Shown: piece by piece, positions 33,440 to 44,334 of the stretch
How positions within the stretch are numbered: position 1 is the stretch's first letter
How the letters are laid out: each line of letters starts with the position of its first letter
Translations under genes and position numbers: made by a program
DNA from: Ursus arctos
Lineage: Eukaryota; Chordata; Mammalia; Carnivora; Ursidae
Reading direction: 5' to 3'
DNA: 64,000 bases
Assembly (NCBI RefSeq): GCF_023065955.2
Contig: NW_026623008.1
Span: 24,951,001 to 25,015,000, forward strand
The notes under the pieces: generated by a model
The model's input: the letters and a program-made list of their open reading frames with translations, nothing else
Told to the model about the DNA's origin: nothing
Databases searched by the model: none

Positions 33440-33720
33440 CTCGACATCTTTGAGCTTCCGTTTCCATATCGGGAAAACGGAGTACGTGCTCACCGGTCAG
33501 TGGCTATGAGAACGGATGCCTCCCATAGCTACAAGCTATGCCGACAAGCCACTTAGTGCTAGGATGAAATTCACAGCAGCCTGATGCAATGCAAATTATT
33601 ATTCCTGATGGCCCAAATTTTAAAGCTAAAGAAATAGAGGCTCAGAGGGGTGAAAACCTTGCCCAAATCCTGGACCTAAGATCTGAACCCATGTCTGACT
33701 CTAAGGCCCTCTGGGCAAAC
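33440..33720. repeat. One or two MIR remnants
   Basis: 'gagcttccgtttccatatcg' (sense half) is followed by 'gaaatagaggctcagagggg' and 'aaaccttgcccaaatcctgg' (3' half). Confidence 0.6.
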
Positions 33721-33724
33721 AGCC

Positions 33725-34905
33725 ACTTGTGGGGACAGTGGCCACAGCACCTGGTGGGAGGTCCCGCGGCGTGTGTGCACCTGCGTCTGGGTTTGTGGGT
33801 CAGAGAGGAAGGAGGCTGAGAGAGGCGGGGGTGGCCCCACCTGGGGATATGAGGCAACAGTCTAAATCCAAGGAGGTGTGGGCCAGAATGGGTCCAGCCT
33901 GGGCCCCAGCAGAATCTGGTGGTGGAGAGGAAGGGATAGGGATGTCTGGTGGGCGAGGTAAAAGGGGATGGAGTAGGGCTGCATCTGACATGGCAGGCAT
34001 CTTAGACATGACAGGAGGTGAGCAGGACCAGGGCCAGTCCCAGGGGCTGGGGCTGGGGAAGGGAGGCCCAAGGCGGCTTGCTGAACTTGAGCCTGCCCTG
34101 TGGAGAGGCGTGGGGACAGGATGCAGGGATAAGGCTCAGATGGTATCAGCTGAAAGGTGGCTCGCACACTGGCTAGCCCTCCAGAAGGGCTCAGAAAGGG
34201 GCTGCTGCCTCCCTGCCAGGCTCCCAGACATAGGGTGTGGGCTAATCCTAGTCCCTGAAAGCTTGGGGAGCTGTGAATGTTGAACAAGTCTGCATCCAGG
34301 GCTTTCTGGGTTATGAGACGGTGGGTCTGAAGCTTCACTGCCTGGCCTCCCAGGGCCGGACTCCGAGCAGCCAGCATCCTGTCAGCTAAGGGGCCTTCTG
34401 AGCTACTTTGACCATCCCCAACACGGGGCCAGCAGCATCTCCCACGCTGTCCAGAGCCCCACAGGCGGGGAGCCACGCAGGCCCGTAAAAGCAAGCCGGG
34501 TTTTCTCTTGTGAAGTCACAGGAGAAAGCACTTTACATATTAATCAGGTTAGGAATCTGAGAGCACATATCAGGGGATTGAAATATGTAGATTTTGATGA
34601 TGAATTCACGCTCATCAGAAAACCAATGAATCATCCTAACTTCATTATCAGGAATTATTTGATGGGGGAATTGGCAGGGGGGGAAGGGGGGTGAGGGAAG
34701 GAGTGCCAAGGGGGAGAGGATTTCTTGGTTCTCAGCCCAGACCGTGTTCTCTCCCAGTGACACATCTGTGCAGAGGGCAATCTGTCTCCATGACGTGGGT
34801 GCTGAACACGGCTGCACCCAGGAGGCCTCCCCTAGTCAGAGCCAGACCCTGAGGCCCAGGGCAGGCCGTGGAGACAGACACGACTAACCTGAAAGCACAA
34901 TGGCC
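33725..34905. other. Intronic stretch without genes
   Basis: GC-rich. A 210-codon open frame on the minus strand (33862-34494) and a 184-codon frame on the plus strand (33729-34283) overlap each other and have no domain, typical of chance frames at high GC. The stretch 34520-34660 is AT-rich and unique. Confidence 0.4.
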
Positions 34906-34909
34906 TTTG

Positions 34910-35060
34910 CAGCTGGTTTACGATTACCCGGCAGAGTCACTCCTGCGACACTAACCTCTGGCATAACCTTGGGCAGGCCACATGCCACCTCCCTGCCTCA
35001 ATTTTCCGACCTGGAGAATGAGGATGATGGGTGTGAAGCTCTGAACAGGGCTTCCAGGAA
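34910..35060 (+). repeat. MIR SINE remnant
   Basis: 'cctctggcataaccttgggc', 'cctgcctcaattttccgacc' and 'tggagaatgaggatgatggg' are MIR sense order. Confidence 0.7.
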
Positions 35061-35164
35061 TGGAACCAAGGAGAGGGGGCTGGAACCCCCAAATTCCAGG
35101 CTTCTTCTGGGCTAGATACTGTGAGGTGTGGGGGTCCAGCTGAGAAAAAAACATACACGGATGT

Positions 35165-35465
35165 TCTAAAGAGTGGGAAGAGGCGCTGGTAATTTTATAT
35201 GGGGGCAGGGAAATCTTGCTGAGAGGTGATGCCAGAAAGAGGTGAAAGAGTGAATTATATGGACGCCTGGGAGGAAGAGCCTTCCAGGTGGAGGGGACCA
35301 CAGGTGTAAAGGCCCTGAAGTGGAAAGTGCGAGCCTGTTGTCTGAGGAACAACACGGAGGCCAGCGTGGCTGCAGAAGTGGATGAGAGGATAGGGAGGTC
35401 AGAGAGGTACTGGGGAGAGGGAGCAGGGTCAGGGGCTTCAAAAGAAGATTGCAGCCAAAGCAATG
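35165..35465 (-). repeat. LINE L2 remnant, antisense
   Basis: 'gccttccaggtggaggggac', 'gtgtaaaggccctgaagtgg' and 'ggaggccagcgtggctgcag' are L2 in reverse. Confidence 0.75.
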
Positions 35466-35469
35466 TGAA

Positions 35470-36105
35470 GGAAAGGTGAGAAGAGGACCCAGAAGCTAAG
35501 GTGGCTCCTCTACTGGGTAAACTGAGGCAGAAGCAATGAGGCTGGTGTCAGGACAGGCAGACAGAAGAACACGGTGTGAAGGAGGGTTTGTGTGGATACA
35601 GATCTTGTGGAAGGCGACGCAGCTGTGACCCTCTCGTGAGAAGTCTGGCGAACGCTGGTGCTGTGGCAGGGAGCCCGACAGCATGGAAGGTGGTGAAAAC
35701 AGGTCTGGGTGAGACTCGGAGAGGCCGGATTCCACCCTGGCTACACCATGCACTTGCTGAGCGATGCTGGGGCTCACGTCCTTATCCACAGGGTGAGGAC
35801 GGAGAACAACAACACGCTTTGGACGGAATTTTCTGGAGGCCTCAGATTCTGTTATATCTCCCGTTCTTCCCTTCCTCAAGATAAACAAGCCATGGCTGCT
35901 CTCTTTAACAATGCAAATCGAAGTCTGTGGGGTTACAGCGAGTGTCCACGGGACATGCTCAGGTAGACTGCGGGCACTGGGTCCCAGGCTGAGGGGAAAG
36001 CAGCACAGCCCCTGAGGTCAAGAGATGACCCCGCCCCACCCCTGCACTGCCTCCTTCCGGAGCCATGGAGGCCACAGTGTTTGGAGGCTCACCTAGACGA
36101 TACGG
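35470..36105. other. Intronic stretch without genes
   Basis: Contains a small MIR-like scrap near 35740-35800 ('atgcacttgctgagcgatgc'). Otherwise unique. Confidence 0.4.
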
Positions 36106-36109
36106 AGTG

Positions 36110-36180
36110 GGGTGTCTCAGCCCCAGCTGTGCACTAGAATCTCCCAGGGAGGTGAACACCCAGGCCCCAGCCAGGACAAA
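36110..36180. repeat. MER5A-like fragment
   Basis: 'gtgcactagaatctcccagg' and 'ccaggccccagccaggac' resemble one end of MER5A. Confidence 0.4.
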
Positions 36181-36279
36181 TGAGTTCAGTCCTCTCAGCA
36201 TGGGGAGCAGGAACAGCTGTCTCTAGGGGTCCTGACCGGGCTTCTGTGAGGGAAATACCCAAATGGGTCGACTCGGGCT

Positions 36280-36418
36280 TGACACGCATGTATAAAGCGT
36301 CTCCCACAGGCCAGATGCTTTCACGTGCTCTTTTTGAACCCTTCCAGAGCCCTGGAAGAGGGATCTCCCTCCCAAATTGCAGATGAGGAAACCAAGGCTT
36401 AGTCAGAGTGGTTCACAC
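36280..36418. repeat. MIR fragment
   Basis: 'caaattgcagatgaggaaac', 'caaggcttagtcagagtggt' are the MIR core. Confidence 0.6.
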
Positions 36419-36421
36419 ATA

Positions 36422-36945
36422 CAGCTGACCCTTGAACAAAACAGGTGTGAATGGGCTCCACTCAAACGTGGATATTTTAGTTATAGGACTGAAGATGAAT
36501 TTTCTCTTACGATTTTCTTAATAACATTCTCTTTTCTCTAGCTTACTTTATTGTCAGAATACAGTATAGAAGACATGTACCATACAAAATATGTGTTCAT
36601 CAGCTGTTAATATTATCGATAAGACTTCTGGTCAACAGTAGGCTATTGCAGTTAAGTGTTTGAGGAGTCAGAAGTTATGTGCAAAAAAAAAAATAAGTTA
36701 TGTGCAGATTTCTGCACGCGAGCTTCGCATCTCTAGCCCCCACATTGTTCAAGGCCAATTGTGTTTTGTATTCATATGTATTACACACTGTATTCTTAAA
36801 GTAAAGTAAGCTAGAGAAGAGAAAATGTTAAGAAAATCGTAAGGAAGAGAAAACACATTTATAGCACTGTACTATATTTATCAAAAAAAATCTGCATAAA
36901 AATGGACCCACACAGTTCAAACCCATGTTGTTCAAGGGTCAGGGA
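36422..36945. mobile_element. Composite Tigger-type (Tc1/mariner-pogo) DNA transposon, two inverted halves
   Basis: The left end CAGCTGACCCTTGAACAA and right end TTGTTCAAGGGTCA form terminal inverted repeats, with TA beside the left end. Text from about 36510-36590 ('attttcttaataacattctc', 'tagcttactttattgt') recurs inverted at about 36780-36850 ('acagtaaagtaagctaga'-like). A second internal terminus, 'ttgttcaaggccaattgtg' at 36745-36763, suggests one nearly complete short element followed by an inverted partial copy. No transposase is encoded. A poly(A)-only insertion lies at 36684-36694. Confidence 0.75.
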
Positions 36946-36959
36946 TACTCTTGATCCTC

Positions 36960-37075
36960 CCCCACCCCCGCACTGGGAGATAGACTTAGAAAGGAGGAAA
37001 GTGAGGCTCAGAGAGGTTCAGCGCCTTGCCCAAAGTCACACAGGCTACATGACAGAGTCAGTATTTCCTGCCAGC
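36960..37075. repeat. MIR fragment
   Basis: 'ggaaagtgaggctcagagag', 'gttcagcgccttgcccaaag' and 'tcacacaggctacatgacag' are the MIR 3' half. Confidence 0.75.
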
Positions 37076-37079
37076 CCAG

Positions 37080-38285
37080 GTTGCTAAAAAAATGCAATTC
37101 TCTTGCAGTCATTCTAACCAAATGTCCCACTCCCCAAATACCCATCTGGGGCAGTGGCTCTTGCTAAAGGGATATAGTGGAGTCATTACCAGACTCGGAA
37201 GAGATAAAGCATTGCAAATTGAATGAGAAAATCTATTTTCACACCCTGATGAAGACATAACCGACACTGAATTGTTTTAGAGGAAACACAGCCCCTGGTT
37301 TTCTCTTTTTTAAAACTCAGAGTTATAGCTTTAGAAAAATAGGAGCAGCTGACTATCACAGATAAAAATGCCCTTTTGCCTAATGGGATCTTTAATAAGG
37401 AATCCTAATTAATTCTCCTGAATAGAGAACTTTTACACTGGTGTTATCTCAGCCCTGTGCTGATGGGCCTGGTTATTTCCAGATACAGAATAATGAATCT
37501 TTTCCAGCCGGGCTAGGAGTCGCCAGAGACTTGTCAACCTCCCTGGAAGGTAATTACTCGCCAAGGCACTGGGGGTCGTGGGGTGCAGAGGGGGGTAATT
37601 ATAAGCAGGGGGACTGGGGGCGTTTTGAAGGGAGCTGAGGGGGACATCAATGGGCAGGGGTTGGGAGACGCGGTTTTGAAGGAGATGGCTGGTGGAAGCC
37701 ACGTTAGCATCCAGGATGTTATCCCCAGCTCGGAGCCAGGCCTAAGGGACACTTGCCTTTATGTGAAAAACGCCACTTGATGGAGCTTGACAGATTCTGA
37801 TAATTGCAAGGGCTGAATGGGCAGCCAACAGAAGACTTCAGGAAGCAGGCCTGCCTGCGTCTCTCCTTGGCTGGGGCAAAGGCTGGGCTGTCGCTGCCCC
37901 GGGACCTTCGTGGCGTCCTTAAAGACAACACTAAATGAACAGGGTTATCTGGACAACTCAGGCCGCAGACCAGCAACGAGAAGGACGTAGCTGAATGACA
38001 TGGGCCATTTGTCTGCAGTGACAGGGCTCTCCTACTGGGGAAGGCGGCCGTCCGTCCGTCTGGGGCTCACGGTGTGTCTTCTAGGCAGCTGGTGGCACGT
38101 GGCCGACAAGGCCTCCAAGAGCCTGGCTGCTGGGAAGCTGACCTGCAGCGCCAACCAAGCCCAGCCCAAAGGGCAAAAGCAGCATGAGGGGGAGAATAGG
38201 AGCCGAGGCTGTGGGCCTGGGAGGTCTTCCACGACACCCACCCCACTCCAGAGCGGCAGAAAGGGGAAAAGGCTGGAAGGCAAAG
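37080..38285. other. Repeat-free stretch, possible conserved non-coding element in its left half
   Basis: 37080-37560 is AT-rich, repeat-free and dotted with homeodomain-like TAAT cores, including CTAATTAATT at 37405-37414. This resembles vertebrate conserved non-coding elements in neural gene introns. The right half is GC-rich and unremarkable. No coding exon was seen. Confidence 0.35.
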
Positions 38286-38289
38286 GAAC

Positions 38290-38400
38290 CCCGTGACCTT
38301 GGGCACGTAACCTCGTGTAGTCTCAGTTTCTCACAGTTACTTAAAGATGCAAAGGAAAGAATCAGTGTCGATGTCTGACGTGCAGTTGGCCCTTAGACAG
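38290..38400 (+). repeat. MIR fragment
   Basis: 'gaccttgggcacgtaacctc' and 'agtctcagtttctcacagtt' are the MIR sense core. Confidence 0.55.
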
Positions 38401-38429
38401 CCCTGTCCTTGTCTTTTCTTCCTCAAATC

Positions 38430-38765
38430 CTCCAGGAAACAAACCGATGATTACCAAAGTGGGGAGGCGGCTGAGGGGAGACAACAGAATAGGTGAAGGG
38501 GATTAAGAAGTAAAAAACTTCCAGTTATATAAGAAATAAATCATGGGGATGTAATGTACAGCCTAGGGAATAGAGTCGATAATATTATAATAACTGTGTA
38601 TGGTGACAGACGGTAACTAGACTTATGCGGATCATTTCATAATGCATAAAAATATCCGATCGCTATGATATACACCTGAAACGAACCGGATATTGTATGT
38701 CAATTATACTTTCACTAAAAGACATCAAAAATCAATTAATAATAAATAAATAAGTAAATCATTGA
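38430..38765 (+). repeat. L1 3' end fragment
   Basis: 'gattaccaaagtggggaggc', 'gtaatgtacagcctagggaa', 'tatacacctgaaacgaaccg' and 'gtatgtcaattatactttca' are the 3' UTR of an L1MA/L1MB-like element, ending in an AATAAATAAATAA-rich tail. Confidence 0.8.
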
Positions 38766-38769
38766 ATAC

Positions 38770-39395
38770 AGAAAACAACAACAACAACACCCTCCCAGTT
38801 CCAGGAAAATCACCTTGCGGGGCATGGATCCTGTTGGAAGGGAATCAGTGGTGCTGTGTTTATACCGGAGAAATTAGGAAGTCTCTGTGCACTAACATGC
38901 ATGTTCCCAGCAGGCTGAGGGGTGAGGAGGGCGGTGAAGGACCCACCCCCTGCCTTACAAAACTGGGGCAGCTGAAGTTCAGACACGGAACACCCCGCTC
39001 AGAGGGAAGCGTCAAAGCCATAGTGTTCCTGCCTGTCTTTCTCTGTGTGCCCCCGAGGGTACTGCCAAAATGGCCCTGGGACCTCAGAGCTGCCTGGCCC
39101 AGACCATGCCTCCCCCTCGGGTCCAGGCCCCAGCTGCCTCCCTGATCCACCAGCTGCAGAGGCTGAGCCTCCCTAGCACCCGGGAACCACTGAAGGGAGC
39201 AGTGTGCAGCTGTCTGTCTGCTCAGAGCATGTGCTAGGAGGCTGCTGGAGTGGAAGGGGAGGGGCAGTGTGGACAGGGGCAGGTTGGGGCAGCAGGTGGG
39301 GCAGGGAAGTCCCTTTGAGGTGCTTTAGCCATGCAAGGTCAGAGAAAGGACAGAGGCAGGACTGAAAAGCTGGGAAGCTGGGCCCATTCAAAGTC
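38770..39395. other. Intronic stretch without genes
   Basis: GC-rich unique DNA starting with a short (ACA)n run near 38775-38790. No gene recognised. Confidence 0.4.
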
Positions 39396-39399
39396 TTCC

Positions 39400-39535
39400 A
39401 CGCCAAATGTTTCTCGAGACTCTATGCAAGGCCCCGGCAGGGTAAGTAAGTTAACTAGATCATGTGATTAGTTGGCCGCACAGCCAGTATTGAACCCAAC
39501 ACTGACTCTTAAATCCATGCCCTTGGGATCTCTCC
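39400..39535. repeat. MIR fragment
   Basis: 'agggtaagtaagttaactag', 'cacagccagtattgaaccca' match the MIR 3' half. Confidence 0.55.
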
Positions 39536-39539
39536 CAGG

Positions 39540-40240
39540 ATGCCGGAGGGGAGATGTGGCTCCTCTCTGCAGACCTGGGCTCAGGAACCAGAGCTGGAGG
39601 TACGGCAGGCCAAGTCCTGGCTACCTCCCCACTTGGGCCAGGGACACCTGGAGTCACGGCATCACGCAGAAGGACTACGGGCATCCCAGTAGCAGGATCA
39701 AGCCCCCTGGGAACCCAGCACGCACCTCGCTTGGGAGTTAGCCCCGTTGTTCTGCTGCCAAACGTCCTCTAGACGGGCCTGTCACAGACATCCTCCAAGG
39801 TTGTATATCTACTTCACAGAGCTGGCGGTGTAGACCTCAGGAGAGAGACCTGGGGGATGGGAGAGGCACCGCGCAGAAACCACGTGACCCCCTCCCCCTA
39901 CGCGGGGAGCAGCCTGCAAGGTTCAAAGGCATGTCATAGGGGCAGAGAAGACTCCAGCCTAGTTCAAAACTGAACGGTTGATTCAAAGGCCAGGGACTGG
40001 CTGCAGCTCAGACTATCCTGGGACATGAGGAGGAGACAGAATCTGGGAGGCATCCGCAGGGCGGGGTGGGTGCGGGCTGCGCTCTGTGGGCTGGGACCCA
40101 AGACAGACTCAGCAGGGCTCATGAAGGGAGGGCAGAGAAGACCTGAGACTCGAAAAGAGAAAACCAAATAGCCACATCATTGATGGGGTCAGAACTGGAA
40201 AGGAATCAGAGCTCAGACGAGCAGAAGGGGGTGGGTAGAC
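39540..40240. other. Intronic stretch without genes
   Basis: GC-rich unique DNA; nothing recognised. Confidence 0.4.
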
Positions 40241-40244
40241 CAGG

Positions 40245-40475
40245 GTTTAGAGTCCAGAGAACAGGGGTCCAACTCCTGGCTCAAATGCTTGCTAGCTGTA
40301 TGACTTCTGGCAGGTTTCTTAACCTCCTAGAGTCAGCTTTTCCACCTGAGAAACAGGGAGGATGACACATCTCTTCACAAGAGCTTTGTCAGGATTTAAA
40401 TGAGATAACGTGCACGACACCCTTCGTACAGGGCCTGACGTGCAGCAGCTCTTGAAGATTATTGCACCTGTCAAG
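40245..40475 (+). repeat. MIR SINE, nearly complete
   Basis: 'ggtccaactcctggctcaaa', 'gctagctgtatgacttctgg', 'tttcttaacctcctagagtc' and 'gatttaaatgagataacgtg' in order. Confidence 0.85.
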
Positions 40476-40599
40476 GTAGGTTAGGGCAGGAGGGAGGCAG
40501 ATCATCAGACTTAAAGAGGCCAGACTGACCATATCAGCACCTGCTGAAAGGGCAAGATAGGATCCCGGGAGTGGCTGGCCTAGGGAGAACCGAGCTGAA

Positions 40600-40750
40600 G
40601 AAGACAGTGTGCAGGGGAGGAGAAGGCGAAACCTCTGAGACTCAGTTTCTTCATCTGCAAGGTGGGTATGCAAATATCTAAGCTGCAGATGGTGCGGAAA
40701 ATTCGATGAGACGAGATGTGAGCTATCATTTGGCACAGGAACCAACGGGC
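40600..40750 (+). repeat. MIR remnant
   Basis: 'ctgagactcagtttcttcat', 'ctgcaaggtgggtatgcaaa' and 'tcatttggcacaggaac'. Confidence 0.65.
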
Positions 40751-40889
40751 TCACGGAGGCAATCAAGAGACCCTCGCCCCCCAGCGCCAGCTCGCCACCA
40801 CCCAAAAGGAGGCATATGGCACTTGGTCTCACCCTGCCTGTTCTCAGAGCTCTTTGGTAACAGGACAAATGTCAAGACAAATAAACAGG

Positions 40890-41285
40890 CAAATAATCTC
40901 TTGATTATTCAACGAACTGTCAGCAAATCTTTGCCCTGTCTGTTGCCAGGACTTTGGCTGAGCACTGAGGATTCAGAGATGATGGGTAAGTTCATGCTTT
41001 TTAAGAGTTTCTGTTGGAAGAAGGGTGCCAGGGAAGCTAAGCGGTTTATACCAGTGCAGCAGGAGCCTAGCGGGGGCGGGGGGCAGAGATGCCAGCTGGT
41101 CTCAAGGTTTCAGAAAGGAGACATTGGCCCATCCCAGGTAGACCAGGAGGTGAGGCTAGATTTCAAAGCCAGAGGGTGAAGACTTTCTAGTTCAGCATCA
41201 TAATCGCGGGGCTTATCGCAGAGCTTGACACAGAGCAGGCTGGCAAAATCATTTGTTAAATAAATTAATAAAAGGTAATAAAAAA
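40890..41285. repeat. L2 fragments, mixed orientation
   Basis: Reverse L2 tail text ('aacgaactgtcagcaaatct', 'tttggctgagcactgaggat') is followed by 'agagcttgacacagagcagg' and an AATAA-rich sense tail. Confidence 0.5.
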
Positions 41286-41289
41286 CAAT

Positions 41290-42520
41290 ATTTTGGAGGC
41301 AGTGTGCCTCGTTTTATGTAAAAGATGTGCTTGCCCAAACTGGAATGTAAACCATAATCAGACATATAAGTCAAAGTAACCCCGGGATTTCCATGCCAAG
41401 AAATTCGATAATGGATCCCTTCCTAAAAAGATGAATCATTTCATAACGGGCAAAAGTCCACTCCTTCTATATTACTGCTCTGGAAAGACTGGTTCTGTTT
41501 AGGTCCAGCGTGGCTCTAAAATGTGATCTGCTTCCAAACACCTAAGAGAATGATTACAAATACCGAATTTAGACCTACTCAGAAATTGCAGAGGTAGTAG
41601 CCTAGGGTAGGACCCAGGATTCGGCATTCTAAACACCTTCCAGGCAAGTCTGGGGAAGACAATCAACTCGTGAGAAGCCCATTTCCTATTTCCCTCTTTG
41701 ATGTCCTTCATTACCTCCTTCCTAAAAGCCTAGCAGGCTCCATCAGTTCATGATTCTCCCCTTTGATGCACAGAGATCCCATGGGGAGCTTTGATGCCTG
41801 CCTGGGTCCCACCCCTGGGCCGTCTGACTCAGTTGGTTCTAACAAACATCAGGGCTGCACTAACTTCACCAAATCCTGTATCCCTGCACCTTTTCTCAGG
41901 CCCAGAGATCAATGTTAGCAGACCCCTCTGGCTTTCCCTGAGTCTCCCCATCAGCCATATCTCCAATGACCAGAAGGGGCATCTGGAAGAAAGACGAAGC
42001 CACATGCAGGACCGGCCTTTGAGGATGGAGGCTGCAGACTGAGGATGAAAAGGGTCCCCAGCGGTCACCGAGTTCACTCCTGGCAATGGGGAGCCCGTTC
42101 ATCACCCTCTGATTGCCTTTTCTCCTGTCTCCCTGGGGTCTGTAGGCAGGAGGCAAAGAGTACAAGACGGTCTCCTGGTGGGACAGGTTGCTGGCAAATT
42201 GATTCTGCCCCAGCCCCGGGGCAGGCAGTGAGCAGTGCCCATCAAATCTCTCACCTCCTTATCGCCAGGCCCAGCATGCTGCTGCTCAGACTAGGCGAAG
42301 GGAACAGCTGGAACTGAGGTGGCTGCAGAAATTGACATCAGGTGCCAGACATCCATTTGCTTAACAAACTGGCTAATTTTAACCTCTGTCTCCCAGACCA
42401 AAACTCCTTTGAAGGGAAGGAACAAAAAAGAAAGAAAGTGATATTTAACACATTTCTATTTCTGTGCTACTCAGTCTCTCTCTGAGGTTGCAAGTTGGAG
42501 CCTAATTGATTTCTTCGTCA
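41290..42520. other. Intronic stretch with two eroded MER5A-like pieces
   Basis: MER5A-like text appears near 41560-41645 ('aggacccaggattcggcatt') and 41780-41835 ('gggtcccacccctgggccgt'). The rest, including 42080-42420, shows no gene. Confidence 0.4.
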
Positions 42521-42526
42521 AAAGGC

Positions 42527-42544
42527 GGGGGGGGGGGGGGGGGG
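42527..42544 (+). repeat. Poly(G) run of 18 bases
   Basis: An uninterrupted G18 run. Its true length is uncertain because such runs are prone to sequencing error. Confidence 0.85.
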
Positions 42545-42599
42545 AGCCAGAAAGGAAAAACAAACAACCGAGAAACCTTAGCTCACTCCCATTGCAATC

Positions 42600-42830
42600 A
42601 AACCTCTCCAGTTCTGCCGACTGCTGAGCTTTTTATTTTTTAAGACTGGCCAAGTGACTTGCATAATTTAAGATCCTTTCTAGCACTGATCAGCCCGCTC
42701 TGGCCAAGCAGTTTGCTGATTAATTATTAATCAGGCTGAGTTTAGGATGAATAATCAGCAAGAGTCAGGGCTAATTTGCAAATGTCCCCCAGGAAGGTTA
42801 TCACTTAAAACCCTTGGTGGAGAGGCTCAA
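42600..42830. promoter_or_regulatory. Candidate conserved non-coding element with a homeodomain-like palindrome
   Basis: This repeat-free AT-rich block carries CTGATTAATTATTAATCAG at 42716-42734, a perfect palindrome around one central T, with two TAAT/ATTA cores. Nearby are 'ctgatcagc' and 'gatgaataatcagc'. The layout resembles cooperative paired-type homeodomain sites in developmental enhancers. Function is inferred only. Confidence 0.35.
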
Positions 42831-42889
42831 TGTTAACCTTTGCAATTAGCCACAGGACATTGGTACTGGTGAGAAGCAGCAGGTCTCTC

Positions 42890-43565
42890 CTACTAACAAG
42901 TCAATCTTGGACACCTACTAAGTGCCAAGCACAGCATTTGGGGCTTTCCAAGGTTCTTCAGGCGGAGACACACGTAAGCAAGAAAATATCCCGTATGGAC
43001 GAATGCCTAAAATAAAGCAAGATGCTGGGACAGCGAATGAAGGTTACTTTTGATTGCATGCATAGGGGAGGCCTTTCTAAAGAGGGAAGATTTAAACTGA
43101 ACTTTTGCATTCAAAAAAGCTGGGTCTGAAAAAAAAACAACAACTTTGAAGGAAGAGAATCTTAAGCCCTGGGAATAGCTAGTGCAGAAGCCCTAGAAAA
43201 AAGCCCGCTTGGCCCACCAAGAGACAGGAGGAAGGCGAGTGTAGCTGGGGCACAGGGAAGGGCGTGAGTGGTAGGAGGGAAGTCAAGGAGGTGGGCAGTG
43301 ACCCAGTAACGTGGCGTCTTGTTGTAGGATTTTATTCTAAGCATGATGGGAAGTCGTTAGCAAGCCTTTAGCAAGGGAGACATGATTTGATGTCGATAAA
43401 CATCAGTCGCCCGAGTTGTTGCATGGAGAATGGGTTACAGGGGGGCGGAAGCAGGGAGACAGGGCCATTGAGCAGGCAGAGATGCTGGGGCACAGAATGG
43501 GCGTGAGCACTTCCTCTAGGGAACAGACAAGAGGTGGAGAAGGCTGGGCGGAGGACAGGTTAGGG
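42890..43565 (-). repeat. LINE L2 remnant, antisense
   Basis: 'ggacacctactaagtgccaa', 'tagctagtgcagaagcccta' and 'ttgttgcatggagaatgggt' are L2 in reverse. Confidence 0.65.
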
Positions 43566-43569
43566 AGGG

Positions 43570-43995
43570 AATGAGAAGCCAATGTCCACGGACAGAAGAA
43601 CGGATTAACAAGATGTGGTATATAATACCACAGAGTATTATTCAGCCGTAAAAGGGAAGAGAATTCTGGGACGTGCTAATATGGGTGAACCTTGACAACA
43701 CTAAGTGAAATAAGCCAACACAAAAGAAACAAATACTGCATAATTCCACTCATATGAAGTCCCTAGACCAGTTAAACTCATAAAGACAGAGAAAGGGTTC
43801 TCAGAGGATGGGAGCAGATGGGGTGTTATTCAGTGGGGACAGAGGTTCAGTCTGGGAAGGTGAAAAGTGTTCTAGGGATGGAGAGAGGCTTTGGTTGTAC
43901 AACCATGTGAATGTACTTAGTGCCACTCAACTGTAAACTCAGAAATGGTTAAAATGGTAAATTTTATGTATATTTTACCACAATAAAAAAATCTG
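43570..43995 (+). repeat. Old L1 3' end fragment
   Basis: 'aacaagatgtggtatataat', 'gagtattattcagccgtaaa', 'cactcatatgaagtccctag' and 'aaattttatgtatattttac' are the end of ORF2 and 3' UTR of an L1MA/MB-like element. Confidence 0.85.
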
Positions 43996-44039
43996 CTTGG
44001 AAGTGTTCATTTTGAGATTCTTGTTAAGATTCTGAGGTT

Positions 44040-44325
44040 CCTGTTTATATATATAAATTTTTATACATTCATATAAAATTATTTATATTTTATCTATAAT
44101 ATATAAAAATATATAAGTATATATTTATAAAATTATTTATATTTAATATATAAATATATAAACATAAATATGTATTTATAAATTATATATAAATATATAA
44201 ATGTATATTTATAAAATTATATTTTGTATATAAAATATATAAATACATATAAATTAACATTTATAAATATATATAATATATATATTTATATATATATTAT
44301 ATAAATATTTATATATGGAGCCCAG
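44040..44325. repeat. AT-rich low-complexity tract
   Basis: About 285 bp of almost pure A/T, made of TATA, ATAAA and TTTAT permutations and ending in ATATATATTATATAAATA-type self-complementary text. It could fold into hairpins and be length-variable. Confidence 0.95.
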
Positions 44326-44334
44326 TGGGTCCCT

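Noticed and set aside
33862..34494. 210-codon minus-strand frame with an overlapping 184-codon plus-strand frame
   Set aside because: Two long frames on opposite strands over the same GC-rich DNA point to base composition rather than coding. No domain was seen.
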